Shown here piece by piece: positions 27,046 to 35,232 of a DNA stretch of 64,000 bases (position 1 is its first letter; the number at the start of each line of letters is the position of its first letter). Both the position numbers and the translations under genes were made by a program. Under the pieces are notes generated by a model. That model saw only the letters and a program-made list of their open reading frames with translations. It ran no database searches and had not been told where the DNA came from. This DNA comes from Bacteroidetes bacterium 43-93 (GTDB lineage Bacteria > Bacteroidota > Bacteroidia > Chitinophagales > Chitinophagaceae), in NCBI GenBank assembly GCA_001897855.1, contig MKUO01000004.1, forward strand, positions 1 through 64,000, read 5' to 3'.

Positions 27046-27537
27046 ATGCCGTCATTTGATATAGCCAGCAAAGTAGACCTGCAGACATTAGACAATGCAG
27101 TGAATATTGCGAAAAAAGAAGTGGAAAACCGCTACGATTTTAAGGGCGCTCACGTTTCCATCGAGCTGAATAAAAAAGACATGGTCATCAACCTGGAGGT
27201 AGACAGCGAAATGCAGCTCAGGCAGTTGGAAGACATCCTCGTTACAAAATCTATGCGCCAGGGCCTGGAAGCGAATGCGTTTGACCTTACCAAACAGTTT
27301 GCCGCTTCAGGTAAATATATCCGTAAAGCGATCCCTGTTAAGAATGGTATTGACAAGGATATGTCTAAAAAAATAGTAAAGCTTATTAAAGACAGCGGCC
27401 TAAAAGTACAGGCTGCTATTATGGATGATATTATCCGTGTTACAGGTAAGAAGATAGATGACCTGCAGGATGTGATACAACTTTGCCGCAGCTCTAATCT
27501 CGATCTTCCATTGCAATTCGTTAATATGAAGTCATAG
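27046..27537 (+). CDS. YajQ family nucleotide-binding protein
   Basis: A 163-residue protein matching the YajQ family end to end: MPSFDIASKVDLQTLDNAVN at the start, NRYDFKG near 28-34, and IRVTGKKIDDLQDVIQLCRS near the C-terminus. The family has two ferredoxin-like domains; some members bind cyclic di-GMP, others RNA or nucleotides. Bacteroidota homologues are broadly conserved and usually monocistronic, as here, with its own promoter and a strong terminator at 27556-27583. Ligand in this organism is unknown. Confidence 0.95.
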   Translation: MPSFDIASKVDLQTLDNAVNIAKKEVENRYDFKGAHVSIELNKKDMVINLEVDSEMQLRQLEDILVTKSMRQGLEANAFDLTKQFAASGKYIRKAIPVKNGIDKDMSKKIVKLIKDSGLKVQAAIMDDIIRVTGKKIDDLQDVIQLCRSSNLDLPLQFVNMKS

Positions 27538-27555
27538 TGCTTCACAGCTATAGCA

Positions 27556-27583
27556 AAAGAGCAGCTCTATCGGGCTGCTCTTT
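27556..27583 (+). terminator. terminator of the YajQ gene
   Basis: A 10-bp stem (AAAGAGCAGC / GCTGCTCTTT) with an 8-nt loop and T-rich tail, 18 nt after the stop and abutting the convergent gene's end. Confidence 0.88.
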
Positions 27584-28528
27584 TTATTGGAAGGTTATTT
27601 CTCTTTTGCGGGTTTTGATCTTCACTTTGCTAAAGTCAATGATAGATGATACCATGATAGATGCATAATCCCAGTCGCGCAGCCCGTATTGATACAATAC
27701 CTTAAAGTTTACGATGGTTTTCATCTTGCTGGTAACAGATAGCTTGTTAACGATGGGTTGATCTCCTGTTTTGAAATAGCCCGTGTAGCCCGATATATTA
27801 TCGTCCAGGATCAGATGCTTGCCTGATAGTTCCAGGCCTGCGCCATAAAGTGGCGCGTCGTCTTGCCTGTAATCCTCGCGATAGGTCTGCCAGGAATAGA
27901 ATCCGGCAAGCGCATAGAAACGCACATTCTTGAAATAGAAATGAGGGAACTGCACCGTTTTGCCGGTGGACAGCGAAAAATAATAGCCCGGCGCATCCAT
28001 ATAGCGTGCCGCCTCCAGGTTGTCGCCCGATGCTGTTTTGGTTCCTGCGCAAAGCATTAAACTAGGGCGATGCTTTTTCTCTTTAATGATCTCGAAGTAG
28101 GCATTCACATATACATCACCCACCGCATGTCCTTTACCATCAAAATCTCGAGTATTCCTCACGTATCGCGATGTGATGGTATCCATATCATAATGCTCCC
28201 ACGGCACGAAGTACATATTAATAGCAGCCCTGTTACCTACCTTGATGGTCCCGTTCATGAACGCATTTTGCGTATGGTCGCCGGTACTGTAGTGAGATGC
28301 ATATCCCGCTTCAAAAAAAGAGTATTGGGGAATCATACCCTTATTCATCTCAGGTACCGGTGCGCCGTTAGGGCCCATATATTTAGCCGTCAGCTGCATA
28401 TATTCTGCCCATGGGGTATAGCCATTCCAGTTATGTAGCACTTCCCACCATTTATCTTTACTCACTGCCTGCGAATGGCCCTGGAATGCGCAGATGAGTA
28501 AGGCTGCTAACAGCAAACGTTTATGCAT
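27584..28528 (-). CDS. outer-membrane beta-barrel protein of unknown function
   Basis: A 314-residue protein with a signal peptide ending near QGHSQA (about 20) and alternating aromatic/polar strands throughout, for example YYFSLSTGK, NVRFYALAGFYSW, YGAGLELSG and FKVLYQYG. The last residue of the barrel region is aromatic (ITFQ end). I do not recognise the family. It is followed upstream, after 51 nt, by the PagL-like barrel gene on the same strand, so the two may be co-transcribed and act on the outer membrane together. Confidence 0.7.
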   Translation of the reverse strand: MHKRLLLAALLICAFQGHSQAVSKDKWWEVLHNWNGYTPWAEYMQLTAKYMGPNGAPVPEMNKGMIPQYSFFEAGYASHYSTGDHTQNAFMNGTIKVGNRAAINMYFVPWEHYDMDTITSRYVRNTRDFDGKGHAVGDVYVNAYFEIIKEKKHRPSLMLCAGTKTASGDNLEAARYMDAPGYYFSLSTGKTVQFPHFYFKNVRFYALAGFYSWQTYREDYRQDDAPLYGAGLELSGKHLILDDNISGYTGYFKTGDQPIVNKLSVTSKMKTIVNFKVLYQYGLRDWDYASIMVSSIIDFSKVKIKTRKREITFQ

Positions 28529-28579
28529 GAAATGAGTTTCCTCTAATTTAATTTGTTTTCAATACAGTTTCTCATCCCG

Positions 28580-29779
28580 TTAAAATGCGTAGCCAAGGTT
28601 AAAGCACATAGGTATCAATATGCCCGGGTTATCATAGAAGATGTTGCCATTAGAATAATGCGCAATTCTGAATTCGAAGTTCAGGTTACGTTGTGCTCCC
28701 ATAAGAAAACCCATACCAAGGTAGTCGTAGAATGTAAAATGCTCACCTGTTATCCTGTTATCCAGCAATTTTTCTGAAAAATAGGTCGGCCCCGCTACTG
28801 CCGCATTAAAGTATAGGTCAAATGGTTTGGTACGCAATGGCCAAAAACGCATGGCCGGGTATAAGGATACGGTAAAGAAATCCTGTTTATTAAGTTCCGT
28901 CTGGAAGTAAGATACATTTGCTCCCCAGTCTATCTGGAAGAACCTGCGGCCGTGGAAGCTATTGCGCTGGTATTGAAGGGTGATACCATGAGTAGCGCGA
29001 ATATTACCGTCCCAGAAAACAGGTATAGGCGCTTTAGAGAACCAGTAATTGATGCCGTAGCCAATGGCATTGGTAGAGTAGCCGATCTGTATCACGTTAT
29101 GCGGAAATACATAGTGCCCTGACGAGTTCTTAGCAACTGCTTCTTTCGATAAAGGACGCATATAATAGTTTACGCCAAGTCCGTAAAACATAGTGCGCGG
29201 TTGTTTCTCGTTAGTATTACCTGCTGCGTAGGTCACGCTACCTACCAGGTCGGCACGCTTATTCATTTTATAATGCAGCCCCGCTCCCAATTCATAGGTA
29301 AGGTAGTTTGTACTACCTGCTATCTGTACATTATTGGTATTAAACCCTGCCCTTGTTACAATAGCGCCTCCTGCTTCCGCATACGCTGTTAATTTCTTAC
29401 TCAAAGGCAACATTCCTTTTCCGGTTACCCCAAACACATTCATAAATATGGCATGTTCGCCGTTGTCGCCATTCACGTTGCGGTATTCCACCCACAGTAC
29501 GGGGCGCAAATAGCTTATCTGTGCCGAAAAATATTTATTGAATTCATGCCCCAATATCACTTTCACAGCAGGGAAAGGTTTCACGATCTTTTCTGCACTA
29601 TAACCCGGCGCTAATAATGCATTCGTAAAAGGATAGTCGATATAACCGGCATGTACCCCGATATAGCTATTGGCTAACATGTTGGGAAACTGCGCGCGGG
29701 TGCTGTCCTGGGCAAAAGTTCTGCTGCCGGCAAATATTAAGGACAAGCCCAGGCAGGCGGCTAAGTAAAATTTAGTCAT
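28580..29779 (-). CDS. acyloxyacyl hydrolase / lipid A 3-O-deacylase-like outer-membrane protein
   Basis: A 399-residue protein with a signal peptide (AGSRTFAQD, cleavage near 23). The first half is a beta-barrel with its own repeats; the C-terminal 150 residues resemble PagL: LNFEFRIAHYSNGNIFYDNP with the His-x-Ser pair needed for catalysis, followed by NPGI and an aromatic end (LGYAF). PagL removes the 3-O acyl chain of lipid A from the outer leaflet. At 399 residues it is more than twice the size of Proteobacterial PagL; the extra N-terminal barrel part is unexplained. Activity is inferred from the motif only. Confidence 0.72.
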   Translation of the reverse strand: MTKFYLAACLGLSLIFAGSRTFAQDSTRAQFPNMLANSYIGVHAGYIDYPFTNALLAPGYSAEKIVKPFPAVKVILGHEFNKYFSAQISYLRPVLWVEYRNVNGDNGEHAIFMNVFGVTGKGMLPLSKKLTAYAEAGGAIVTRAGFNTNNVQIAGSTNYLTYELGAGLHYKMNKRADLVGSVTYAAGNTNEKQPRTMFYGLGVNYYMRPLSKEAVAKNSSGHYVFPHNVIQIGYSTNAIGYGINYWFSKAPIPVFWDGNIRATHGITLQYQRNSFHGRRFFQIDWGANVSYFQTELNKQDFFTVSLYPAMRFWPLRTKPFDLYFNAAVAGPTYFSEKLLDNRITGEHFTFYDYLGMGFLMGAQRNLNFEFRIAHYSNGNIFYDNPGILIPMCFNLGYAF

Positions 29780-29964
29780 TTATTAAAGGAAACGTGTATA
29801 GGGCTGCGAAATTACAATATACAAGGCATAATTGCCTTATATGACAAAGGTATTAATGATGAATATTAAGTATCACAATGACTGCCGTCATATTAGCGGC
29901 CCCTCCGCCAATATACTTTTGGTTCGAAAACACTTTAAAACATATCATCCATAAAATAACATTT

Positions 29965-30735
29965 ATGAAAAAATCAACGCAACTCCTGCTCGCCGCCGCA
30001 CTTTTGTTTGCGGGCCTGCAGGCAAACGCTCAAAGCTTCACAATAGGCGCTAAAGGAGGTCTTAGTATCCCTAATCTTACAGCGGGCACCACAGATAAAA
30101 CACCTATGAATACCGGTTATAAATCGAGGCTCGGCCCCGAAGCAGCTTTATTTGCAGAGTATAAGGTTTCCAAATTGTTCTCACTGGAGGGCATCGTGCA
30201 GTATTCATCTCAGGGCGGTAAAAAAGATGGTGTGCAGGCTCTTAAAACACCGGCAGAAATAAAGTCAATGTACTCCAACGGCGATGCACCGCAATATTTA
30301 TATGCCAATTACAAAAGTGAAGCGAAGCTAAACTATATGATGGTGGCTGCATTGGCTAAGGCAGGTTGGGATCTTGGTAAATCCCCGCTAAGGATATATA
30401 TAGGCGTGGGCCCATTTGTTGGATTCCTGGTGAGCGCAAAGCAGGTAACATCCGGACGTAGTGCTTTTTACCTGGATGAAAACGGTCAGCAGGCACTTCC
30501 GGGAGAAGCCCAGTCTTTTGACAATACGGAAGATATTAAAAGCGATCTTCATGCCGTCAATTTTGGAATAGAAGGTACCCTTGGCCTTAGCTACAAGATC
30601 GGAAGGAACAACATATTTGTAGAAGGTGGTGGCAATTATGGTTTTCTTAATATTCAGAAATATTCAGAAAATGGCAATAATACCATCGGCGCTGCTACGG
30701 CTGTAATAGGTTACAGTTATCGGTTAGGTAAATAA
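29965..30735 (+). CDS. PorT-like outer-membrane beta-barrel protein
   Basis: A 256-residue protein beginning MKKSTQLLLAAALLFAGLQA with cleavage near ANAQ; an upstream in-frame ATG at 29878 would place a non-secretory segment before this signal peptide and is rejected. The mature part has about eight beta-strands: FTIGAKGGLSIPNL, LFAEYKVSKLFSLEGIVQYS, YIGVGPFVGFLVS, VEGGGNYGFL and a final IGYSYRLGK. The pattern is that of PorT/outer-membrane beta-barrel (OMP_b-brl_2) proteins. Function is unknown. A GC-rich hairpin follows at 30756-30782. Confidence 0.8.
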   Translation: MKKSTQLLLAAALLFAGLQANAQSFTIGAKGGLSIPNLTAGTTDKTPMNTGYKSRLGPEAALFAEYKVSKLFSLEGIVQYSSQGGKKDGVQALKTPAEIKSMYSNGDAPQYLYANYKSEAKLNYMMVAALAKAGWDLGKSPLRIYIGVGPFVGFLVSAKQVTSGRSAFYLDENGQQALPGEAQSFDNTEDIKSDLHAVNFGIEGTLGLSYKIGRNNIFVEGGGNYGFLNIQKYSENGNNTIGAATAVIGYSYRLGK

Positions 30736-30755
30736 TTAGCACATAGTTCAGAGTG

Positions 30756-30782
30756 CCGGGCCCATGTTCTGCAGGGGCCCGG
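30756..30782 (+). terminator. GC-rich hairpin after the PorT-like gene
   Basis: CCGGGCCC and GGGCCCGG form an 8-bp stem with an 11-nt loop, 21 nt after the stop. There is no T-run, so termination is likely but not certain. Confidence 0.5.
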
Positions 30783-30798
30783 TCAATTCAGGAAAAGT

Positions 30799-30806
30799 TA
30801 TCTTTG
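30799..30806 (+). promoter_or_regulatory. -7 element of the WYL regulator gene
   Basis: TATCTTTG matches the TAnnTTTG consensus and lies 24 nt before the ATG at 30831; no TTTG is present at the right distance because the GC-rich hairpin occupies it. Confidence 0.45.
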
Positions 30807-30830
30807 ACCTCAATTTAATGCTACAGTGTT

Positions 30831-31508
30831 ATGAATCGCGTTGACAGATTAGTTGCTATATTAACCACCATACAGTCAAAGAGGTTTGTAACATTAGAAT
30901 ATATTGCTGATAAATATCAAATCAGCGAACGTACAGTTTACAGGGATATCAAAGCATTGGGAGAGATTGGCGTTCCCGTCAATTTCGAGAACAATAAGGG
31001 TTATTCTATCCCGAAAGAATACTTTCTCCCACCTGTTACGCTTACAAGCGAAGAGGCAAACGCTTTAATATTAGTAGCAAAGCTGTCAGAAAGATATACT
31101 GATAGAACCATTCAAAAGAACGTGACCAATGCGCTGGATAAGATCAAATCGGTGCTGCGTACGGTTGAAAAAGATAAAGCGGATCAACTACAAGATCTGA
31201 TAGGTGTTTTTACGTCTGCTAATGTTGAGAACAAGGATTATCTGACAGAAATACAGAATTCAATACTTAACAGGCAGGTACTGGATATAGAATATGTAAA
31301 CAACAATGAAGAGAAAAGCTGCAGGCAGGTAGAGCCCATCGGCCTAAAATTTTACTCTAACCAGTGGCACTTGATAGCCTGGTGCTGGTTACGAAATGAG
31401 TACCGCGATTTCAAAGTGTTGCAGATACAGAGTTTAAAAAATACTATGCAGCCTTTTAAGAAAACTGAGCATATCAGCCTCGAAGCATACGTTCAGTCAC
31501 TGGTATGA
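30831..31508 (+). CDS. WYL domain transcriptional regulator (YafY/DeoR-like HTH)
   Basis: A 225-residue protein with an N-terminal HTH_11 domain (RVDRLVAILTTIQSKRFVT..ISERTVYRDIKAL, residues 3-48) followed by the wing YSIPKEYFLPP and a WYL domain (about 135-205: LDIEYVNNNEEKSCRQVEP, FYSNQWHLIAWCWLRNEYRDF). The tryptophan-tyrosine part of the motif reads HLIAWC. WYL regulators sense small molecules or nucleic acid ends. The zinc-ribbon and HEAT genes follow 70 nt later on the same strand and are the best candidates for its targets. Confidence 0.9.
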   Translation: MNRVDRLVAILTTIQSKRFVTLEYIADKYQISERTVYRDIKALGEIGVPVNFENNKGYSIPKEYFLPPVTLTSEEANALILVAKLSERYTDRTIQKNVTNALDKIKSVLRTVEKDKADQLQDLIGVFTSANVENKDYLTEIQNSILNRQVLDIEYVNNNEEKSCRQVEPIGLKFYSNQWHLIAWCWLRNEYRDFKVLQIQSLKNTMQPFKKTEHISLEAYVQSLV

Positions 31509-31554
31509 CAAATATTTTTAAATGCACTGACATAGGGCTGACAGTGTGCGGATT

Positions 31555-31562
31555 TACTTTTG
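31555..31562 (+). promoter_or_regulatory. -7 element upstream of the zinc-ribbon gene
   Basis: TACTTTTG matches TAnnTTTG, 16 nt before the ATG at 31579; no convincing -33 box. Confidence 0.4.
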
Positions 31563-31578
31563 TAAAAAAAGATATTAA

Positions 31579-31848
31579 ATGAGCAAGACTTATAAGAACT
31601 GCCAAAGCTGCGGTATGCCTCTGGCAAAATCTCCAAATGGTGGCGGCACAAATGAAGATGGATCAATAAGTACCATGTATTGCGCATACTGCTATGAAAA
31701 TGGTAAATTCAAACAGCCCGATATTACCGCGGCAGAAATGCAGGTCTTTGTAAAAGGAAAAATGAAAGAAATGGGTTTCCCCGGTTTCCTGGCAGGCCTG
31801 TATGCTAAGGGTATTCCCAAATTAGAGCGTTGGAAAAATATAGCATAA
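31579..31848 (+). CDS. small zinc-ribbon protein
   Basis: An 89-residue protein with two Cys pairs, CQSCGMPL (residues 8-15) and YCAYCYENG (about 34-42), the signature of the putative zinc-ribbon family PF12674. The remaining helical half (EMQVFVKGKMKEMGFPGFL) is typical of that family; function is unknown. The next gene begins one base after its stop, so the pair is translationally coupled. Confidence 0.85.
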   Translation: MSKTYKNCQSCGMPLAKSPNGGGTNEDGSISTMYCAYCYENGKFKQPDITAAEMQVFVKGKMKEMGFPGFLAGLYAKGIPKLERWKNIA

Positions 31849-31849
31849 T

Positions 31850-32368
31850 ATGAATATAGAAGAACTGCTGAAAGACAAGGCCATCAAGCCAAAGGAAAAG
31901 ACGGAAATGATCAGCGAAGCTTTGCTCGATAAAACTTTGAGTATAGATAAGCTCTTAGATTTTGCCGCTAAAGCCAAAGATCCCGCTAAAGCTACCTGCA
32001 TAGAAGCAGTAGAATTTGCAACGAAACAGCAACCTGCCATTGCAGATCAAAAAGTATTATCATTCGTTACGCAATCCCTCACTGCGAAGGCCCCACGTGT
32101 CAAATGGGAATCTGCAAAAGTGATCGGCAATATCGCTCACTTGTTTCCTGCAAAGCTGGATGATGCCATTGCCAATCTTCTTACTAATACAGAGCATGAA
32201 GGCACGGTCGTTCGCTGGAGTGCTGCTTTTGCGCTGGGAGAAATTTTAAAGCTGAAGACAAAACATAATACGGATTTATTGCCTGCTGCGGAAGCTGTTT
32301 GCGAACGTGAAGAGAAGAATAGTATAAAGAAAATATACAACGCGGCGTTTAAAGCATTAAAAAAATAA
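31850..32368 (+). CDS. HEAT-repeat protein
   Basis: A 172-residue all-helical protein with HEAT-like helical pairs, for example APRVKWESAKVIGNIAHLFP and EGTVVRWSAAFALGEILKLK. There are no membrane segments or catalytic motifs. It probably acts as a protein-binding scaffold. It is coupled to the zinc-ribbon gene with a one-base gap and ended by a hairpin at 32383-32409. Confidence 0.8.
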   Translation: MNIEELLKDKAIKPKEKTEMISEALLDKTLSIDKLLDFAAKAKDPAKATCIEAVEFATKQQPAIADQKVLSFVTQSLTAKAPRVKWESAKVIGNIAHLFPAKLDDAIANLLTNTEHEGTVVRWSAAFALGEILKLKTKHNTDLLPAAEAVCEREEKNSIKKIYNAAFKALKK

Positions 32369-32382
32369 ACTCTATCGATAGA

Positions 32383-32409
32383 CAAGGGCTGCTTTATGAG
32401 CGGCCCTTG
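32383..32409. terminator. terminator between convergent genes
   Basis: CAAGGGCTGC and GCGGCCCTTG form a 10-bp stem (one G-U) with a 7-nt loop and a TTTAT tail on the plus strand; it also lies just past the stop of the AraC gene on the minus strand. Confidence 0.7.
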
Positions 32410-32418
32410 GTTTATATA

Positions 32419-33336
32419 TCAATTAAATGATTGCCGGAAGGCGAGGGGAGATAACAATGTCTTTGCTTTAAATAATTTGCTGAACGATTGCGGGTGTTCA
32501 AAGCCCAGTTCATATGCTATCTCGCTCACTGTTAGGGTTGTAGTTGATAGTTTTTCTTTGGCCTTTTCTATCAGCTTATCATGTATATGTTGTTGCGTGC
32601 TTTGTCCGGTCAGTACCTTTAGCAGGTTGCTCAGGTATCCCGGCGACATATTTAAGGACGCTGCTACGTATTGTACACTAGGAATGCCATTCTGCATCAA
32701 CTGCTCATCATCAAAATACCTGTTTAATATATCCTCCATCCGTTCCAGTATCTGGTGGTTACTTATCTTCCGTGTAATAAACTGCCTGTTATAGAATCGC
32801 TCCGCATAGGTAAGCAACAACTCTATCTGAGCTATTATGATGCCCTGGCTGTATTTGTCAATATTAGAATGATATTCCTGTTGTATATTCTGTATGATCT
32901 CTGTCAGTACATTTTCTTCTTTCTCTGAAAGGAACAATGCCTCGTTTACCGCATAATCAAAATATTCATATTTACGGATATTCCTTGCAAGGCTCGTATG
33001 CCAAAGAAAATCAGGATGGATCAATAATATCCATCCTGAATGCGCTGCTGGTTTAGAATGATCTATTTCTACTCCGAATACCTGTCCCGGCGCCATAAAG
33101 AACATAACGCCTTCATCAAAATCATATTGCTGCTGCCCATACCTGATCTTGGCGGCCGAGTTTCGCTTCAGCGAGATTGAATAAAAATCGAGCATTACAG
33201 TTCGGGGATCGTTTGCCGAATGGTCGATCATGCTATAATCTACAACACTTATCAGCGGATGCTCCGGTTTTGGTAAGCCCCTTAACTGGTGAAACTCACT
33301 GATGGTTCTTATCCGGTATGGTTGCTTATTGGCCAC
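32419..33336 (-). CDS. AraC family transcriptional regulator
   Basis: A 305-residue protein. The C-terminal 100 residues hold the two AraC helix-turn-helix units: VQYVAASLNMSPGYLSNLLK and TVSEIAYELGFEHPQSFSKL. The N-terminal part (FDEGVMFFMAPGQVFGV near 90-110) is the cupin-type sensor seen in Bacteroidota AraC regulators that begin with FHQLRGLPKPEHPLIS. The start is GTG at 33336, 13 nt after the upstream NmrA-like gene, and no nearby ATG is in frame. It most likely controls that NmrA-like oxidoreductase. Confidence 0.9.
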   Translation of the reverse strand: MANKQPYRIRTISEFHQLRGLPKPEHPLISVVDYSMIDHSANDPRTVMLDFYSISLKRNSAAKIRYGQQQYDFDEGVMFFMAPGQVFGVEIDHSKPAAHSGWILLIHPDFLWHTSLARNIRKYEYFDYAVNEALFLSEKEENVLTEIIQNIQQEYHSNIDKYSQGIIIAQIELLLTYAERFYNRQFITRKISNHQILERMEDILNRYFDDEQLMQNGIPSVQYVAASLNMSPGYLSNLLKVLTGQSTQQHIHDKLIEKAKEKLSTTTLTVSEIAYELGFEHPQSFSKLFKAKTLLSPLAFRQSFN

Positions 33337-33349
33337 GTTACAATGCTAC

Positions 33350-34252
33350 TTAATTTTGATGAAACGCTTTCGCAAATTCTTTTGCATAGTCTGTCAGTTT
33401 CACTTTTCCCAATACAGGTCGATTGCGGTAATAGTCTTCGTACAGCACACCACTACGTCTGCTCGCGTTCATTGCTACATATCCTTTTGCCGTATCAGGG
33501 TTCATACCGGCTGCAAGTAGTCCATTCAGCAATTGTTCATCGGTTATAACCGTCCATTTCAGGTCTGGTTTGCCAATTGCATTACCCAGTATTTGTGCTA
33601 CTTCATTGGGCGATGCTTCATCACTGGCTATGTACCTGGTATTCCTTCCCGTAAAAGGTTTTACAAGTTCTTCTGCCGCTACTGCTGCTATGTCTAGTGG
33701 AGACACCCAAGGTTCTTTATCATCACCGCCATAGTTGGCAATGATCGTTCCCTGTGTTTTTATGGTTGGTATGAATGCAAGCATGTTGTAATAAAATCCC
33801 ACAGGTCTTAATGTTGTCAGCGATACATCCGCTGGTAATGCGTTCAGTATTTGTTCTACTTCGTAATGAAATTTCAGAATGCCGTTACCTTCGCTCATAT
33901 GGGCGCCAATACTGCTCAGGTGCACTACACGTTTCACGCCTGATTGTTCAATGGCTTGCTTGTAAGCATTTCCTATTTCAGCAATAGCGTCCATCACATT
34001 TATGCTATGATCGAAGAAGGCATTTTGGCCTAATGCTTCCATAATATATACAGCGTCAGCACCTTTAAATGTTCTTGCCAGGAAGGCTGCGTCTGTCATC
34101 GTGCCGATGGCTGCGATGCCTCCAATTGCTTCTATTTCTTTTTGCCTTTCGGGCTTGCTACTTACTATCGTTACTTCATGGCCTTTTTGTATCAGTTCTG
34201 TTGCCAGCGGCTTGCTTATATTTCCCAGCGAGCCCGTTACTGCTATTTTCAT
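33350..34252 (-). CDS. NmrA-like NAD(P)-binding protein
   Basis: A 300-residue atypical short-chain dehydrogenase beginning at the ATG of MKIAVTGSLGNISKPLA; a start seven codons upstream would place residues before the Rossmann strand. The nucleotide motif is TGSLGNISKPLA (residues 5-16), with VVHLSSIGAH (about 108) and LRPVGFYYNML (about 145), as in NmrA/HSCARG and quinone-reductase-2-like proteins. These usually bind NADP and act as reductases or redox sensors. It is followed by the AraC gene after 13 nt. Confidence 0.87.
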   Translation of the reverse strand: MKIAVTGSLGNISKPLATELIQKGHEVTIVSSKPERQKEIEAIGGIAAIGTMTDAAFLARTFKGADAVYIMEALGQNAFFDHSINVMDAIAEIGNAYKQAIEQSGVKRVVHLSSIGAHMSEGNGILKFHYEVEQILNALPADVSLTTLRPVGFYYNMLAFIPTIKTQGTIIANYGGDDKEPWVSPLDIAAVAAEELVKPFTGRNTRYIASDEASPNEVAQILGNAIGKPDLKWTVITDEQLLNGLLAAGMNPDTAKGYVAMNASRRSGVLYEDYYRNRPVLGKVKLTDYAKEFAKAFHQN

Positions 34253-34348
34253 TGTATTGATTTTATAGTGCAAAGCTCCTTTCCATTCTAAAAACTGGTG
34301 TAGCCATTTCTGCCCTTATCGTATCCAAATCCCATTTTTAAAATAAAA

Positions 34349-34395
34349 TTTGCGCAAGTAGATACTTGCATATATATTTGCAAGCAAATACTTGC
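34349..34395 (+). promoter_or_regulatory. promoter with tandem ArsR operators
   Basis: TTTG at 34349-34352, a 20-bp spacer and TATATTTG at 34373-34380 form a near-perfect Bacteroidota promoter. Two 16-bp inverted-repeat sites are superimposed: GCAAGTAGATACTTGC at 34354-34369, in the spacer, and GCAAGCAAATACTTGC at 34380-34395, over the expected transcription start. They differ at two positions and start 26 bp apart. The likely ligand is the ArsR-family product of the gene that begins 5 bp later. The same layout occurs at 40979-41025. Confidence 0.8.
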
Positions 34396-34400
34396 GTATT

Positions 34401-34751
34401 ATGGAAATGAGAAGAGATGTATTCCAGGCAATAGCAGATCCAACGCGCAGGCAGATCATCGGCCTGCTGGCAGCAGAACCATTGAATGTAAACACCGTTG
34501 CCGAAAAATTCGATATGACAAGACAGGCTGTGTCGTTGCATGTGAAGATACTGGAAGAGTGTGGCCTTATCATGATCAAAAAGCAGGGTAGGGAACGTTA
34601 TTGCGAAGCGAAACTGGACGGATTAAGTGAAGTGTCTAAATGGGTAGAGCAATACAAGAAATATTGGGAAAGCCATCTTGATTCGTTGGAAGATTACCTG
34701 GCAAAAATTCAGAACACAAAAACTAAGAAATATGCAAAACGAAAAAGCTAA
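34401..34751 (+). CDS. ArsR family transcriptional regulator
   Basis: A 116-residue winged-helix repressor: [20 protein letters not shown] at residues 4-23, recognition helix in TRQAVSLHVKIL and wing KKQGRERYCEA. It lacks the metal-binding CxC of true metalloregulators, so it belongs to the SdpR-like group. The ATG at 34401 is used; an upstream TTG lies inside the second operator. It is first in an operon with an SRPBCC gene (20-nt overlap) and an alpha/beta hydrolase, and has a paralogue at 40652-40975. It should repress its own promoter. Confidence 0.92.
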   Translation: MEMRRDVFQAIADPTRRQIIGLLAAEPLNVNTVAEKFDMTRQAVSLHVKILEECGLIMIKKQGRERYCEAKLDGLSEVSKWVEQYKKYWESHLDSLEDYLAKIQNTKTKKYAKRKS

Positions 34752-35199
34752 TGTGGCAGACAGGGAGATCAGTATGGTTCGCTTACTGGATGCGCCTGTT
34801 AAATTGGTATGGAAAGTATGGACCGATCCAGACCATATTAAAAACTGGTGGGGGCCAACCGGCTTTACTAACACCATTGCAAAAATGGACGTCAGCAAAG
34901 ATGGTGAATGGAATTTTGTAATGCACGGTCCGGACGGTACAGACTATGAGAACAGGGTTGTATTCAGGGATATAATAAAATATAAGAAGATCGTTTATGA
35001 GCATATCAATTTCCCAAGATTCACGGGTACTATAGAATTTGAAGAGCGGGGAAATAAGACGATGCTGAATTGGAGAATGATTTTCGAGAACAAAGACGAA
35101 TTTATGAAAGTAGTGAAGGAATATGGTGCTGTAGAAGGTATGGAACAAAATATTGTTAAGCTCGATCATTATCTTTTGCAGGTTGCTGCTGCTGAATAA
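34732..35199 (+). CDS. SRPBCC (AHSA1-like) ligand-binding protein
   Basis: A 155-residue START/Bet v1-like protein. VRLLDAPVKLVWKVWTDPDH (about 15-34), NWWGPTGFTN and the final NIVKLDHYLL are typical of the AHSA1 C-terminal-like family. The ATG at 34732 lies inside the regulator gene (20-nt overlap). Such proteins bind hydrophobic ligands in a helix-grip cavity; the ligand is not known. Pairing with an ArsR regulator is a recurrent arrangement and occurs again at 40181-40975. Confidence 0.88.
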   Translation: MQNEKANVADREISMVRLLDAPVKLVWKVWTDPDHIKNWWGPTGFTNTIAKMDVSKDGEWNFVMHGPDGTDYENRVVFRDIIKYKKIVYEHINFPRFTGTIEFEERGNKTMLNWRMIFENKDEFMKVVKEYGAVEGMEQNIVKLDHYLLQVAAAE

Positions 35200-35232
35200 T
35201 TAACTTTATCAAACCTTTTTTAATAAACCATT

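Noticed and set aside
29918-29932. GGTTCGAAAAC resembling a tRNA T-loop
   Set aside because: No matching acceptor, D or anticodon stem surrounds it.
29878-29964. earlier start of the PorT-like gene adding 29 residues
   Set aside because: It would place a hydrophilic stretch before a complete signal peptide that begins at 29965.
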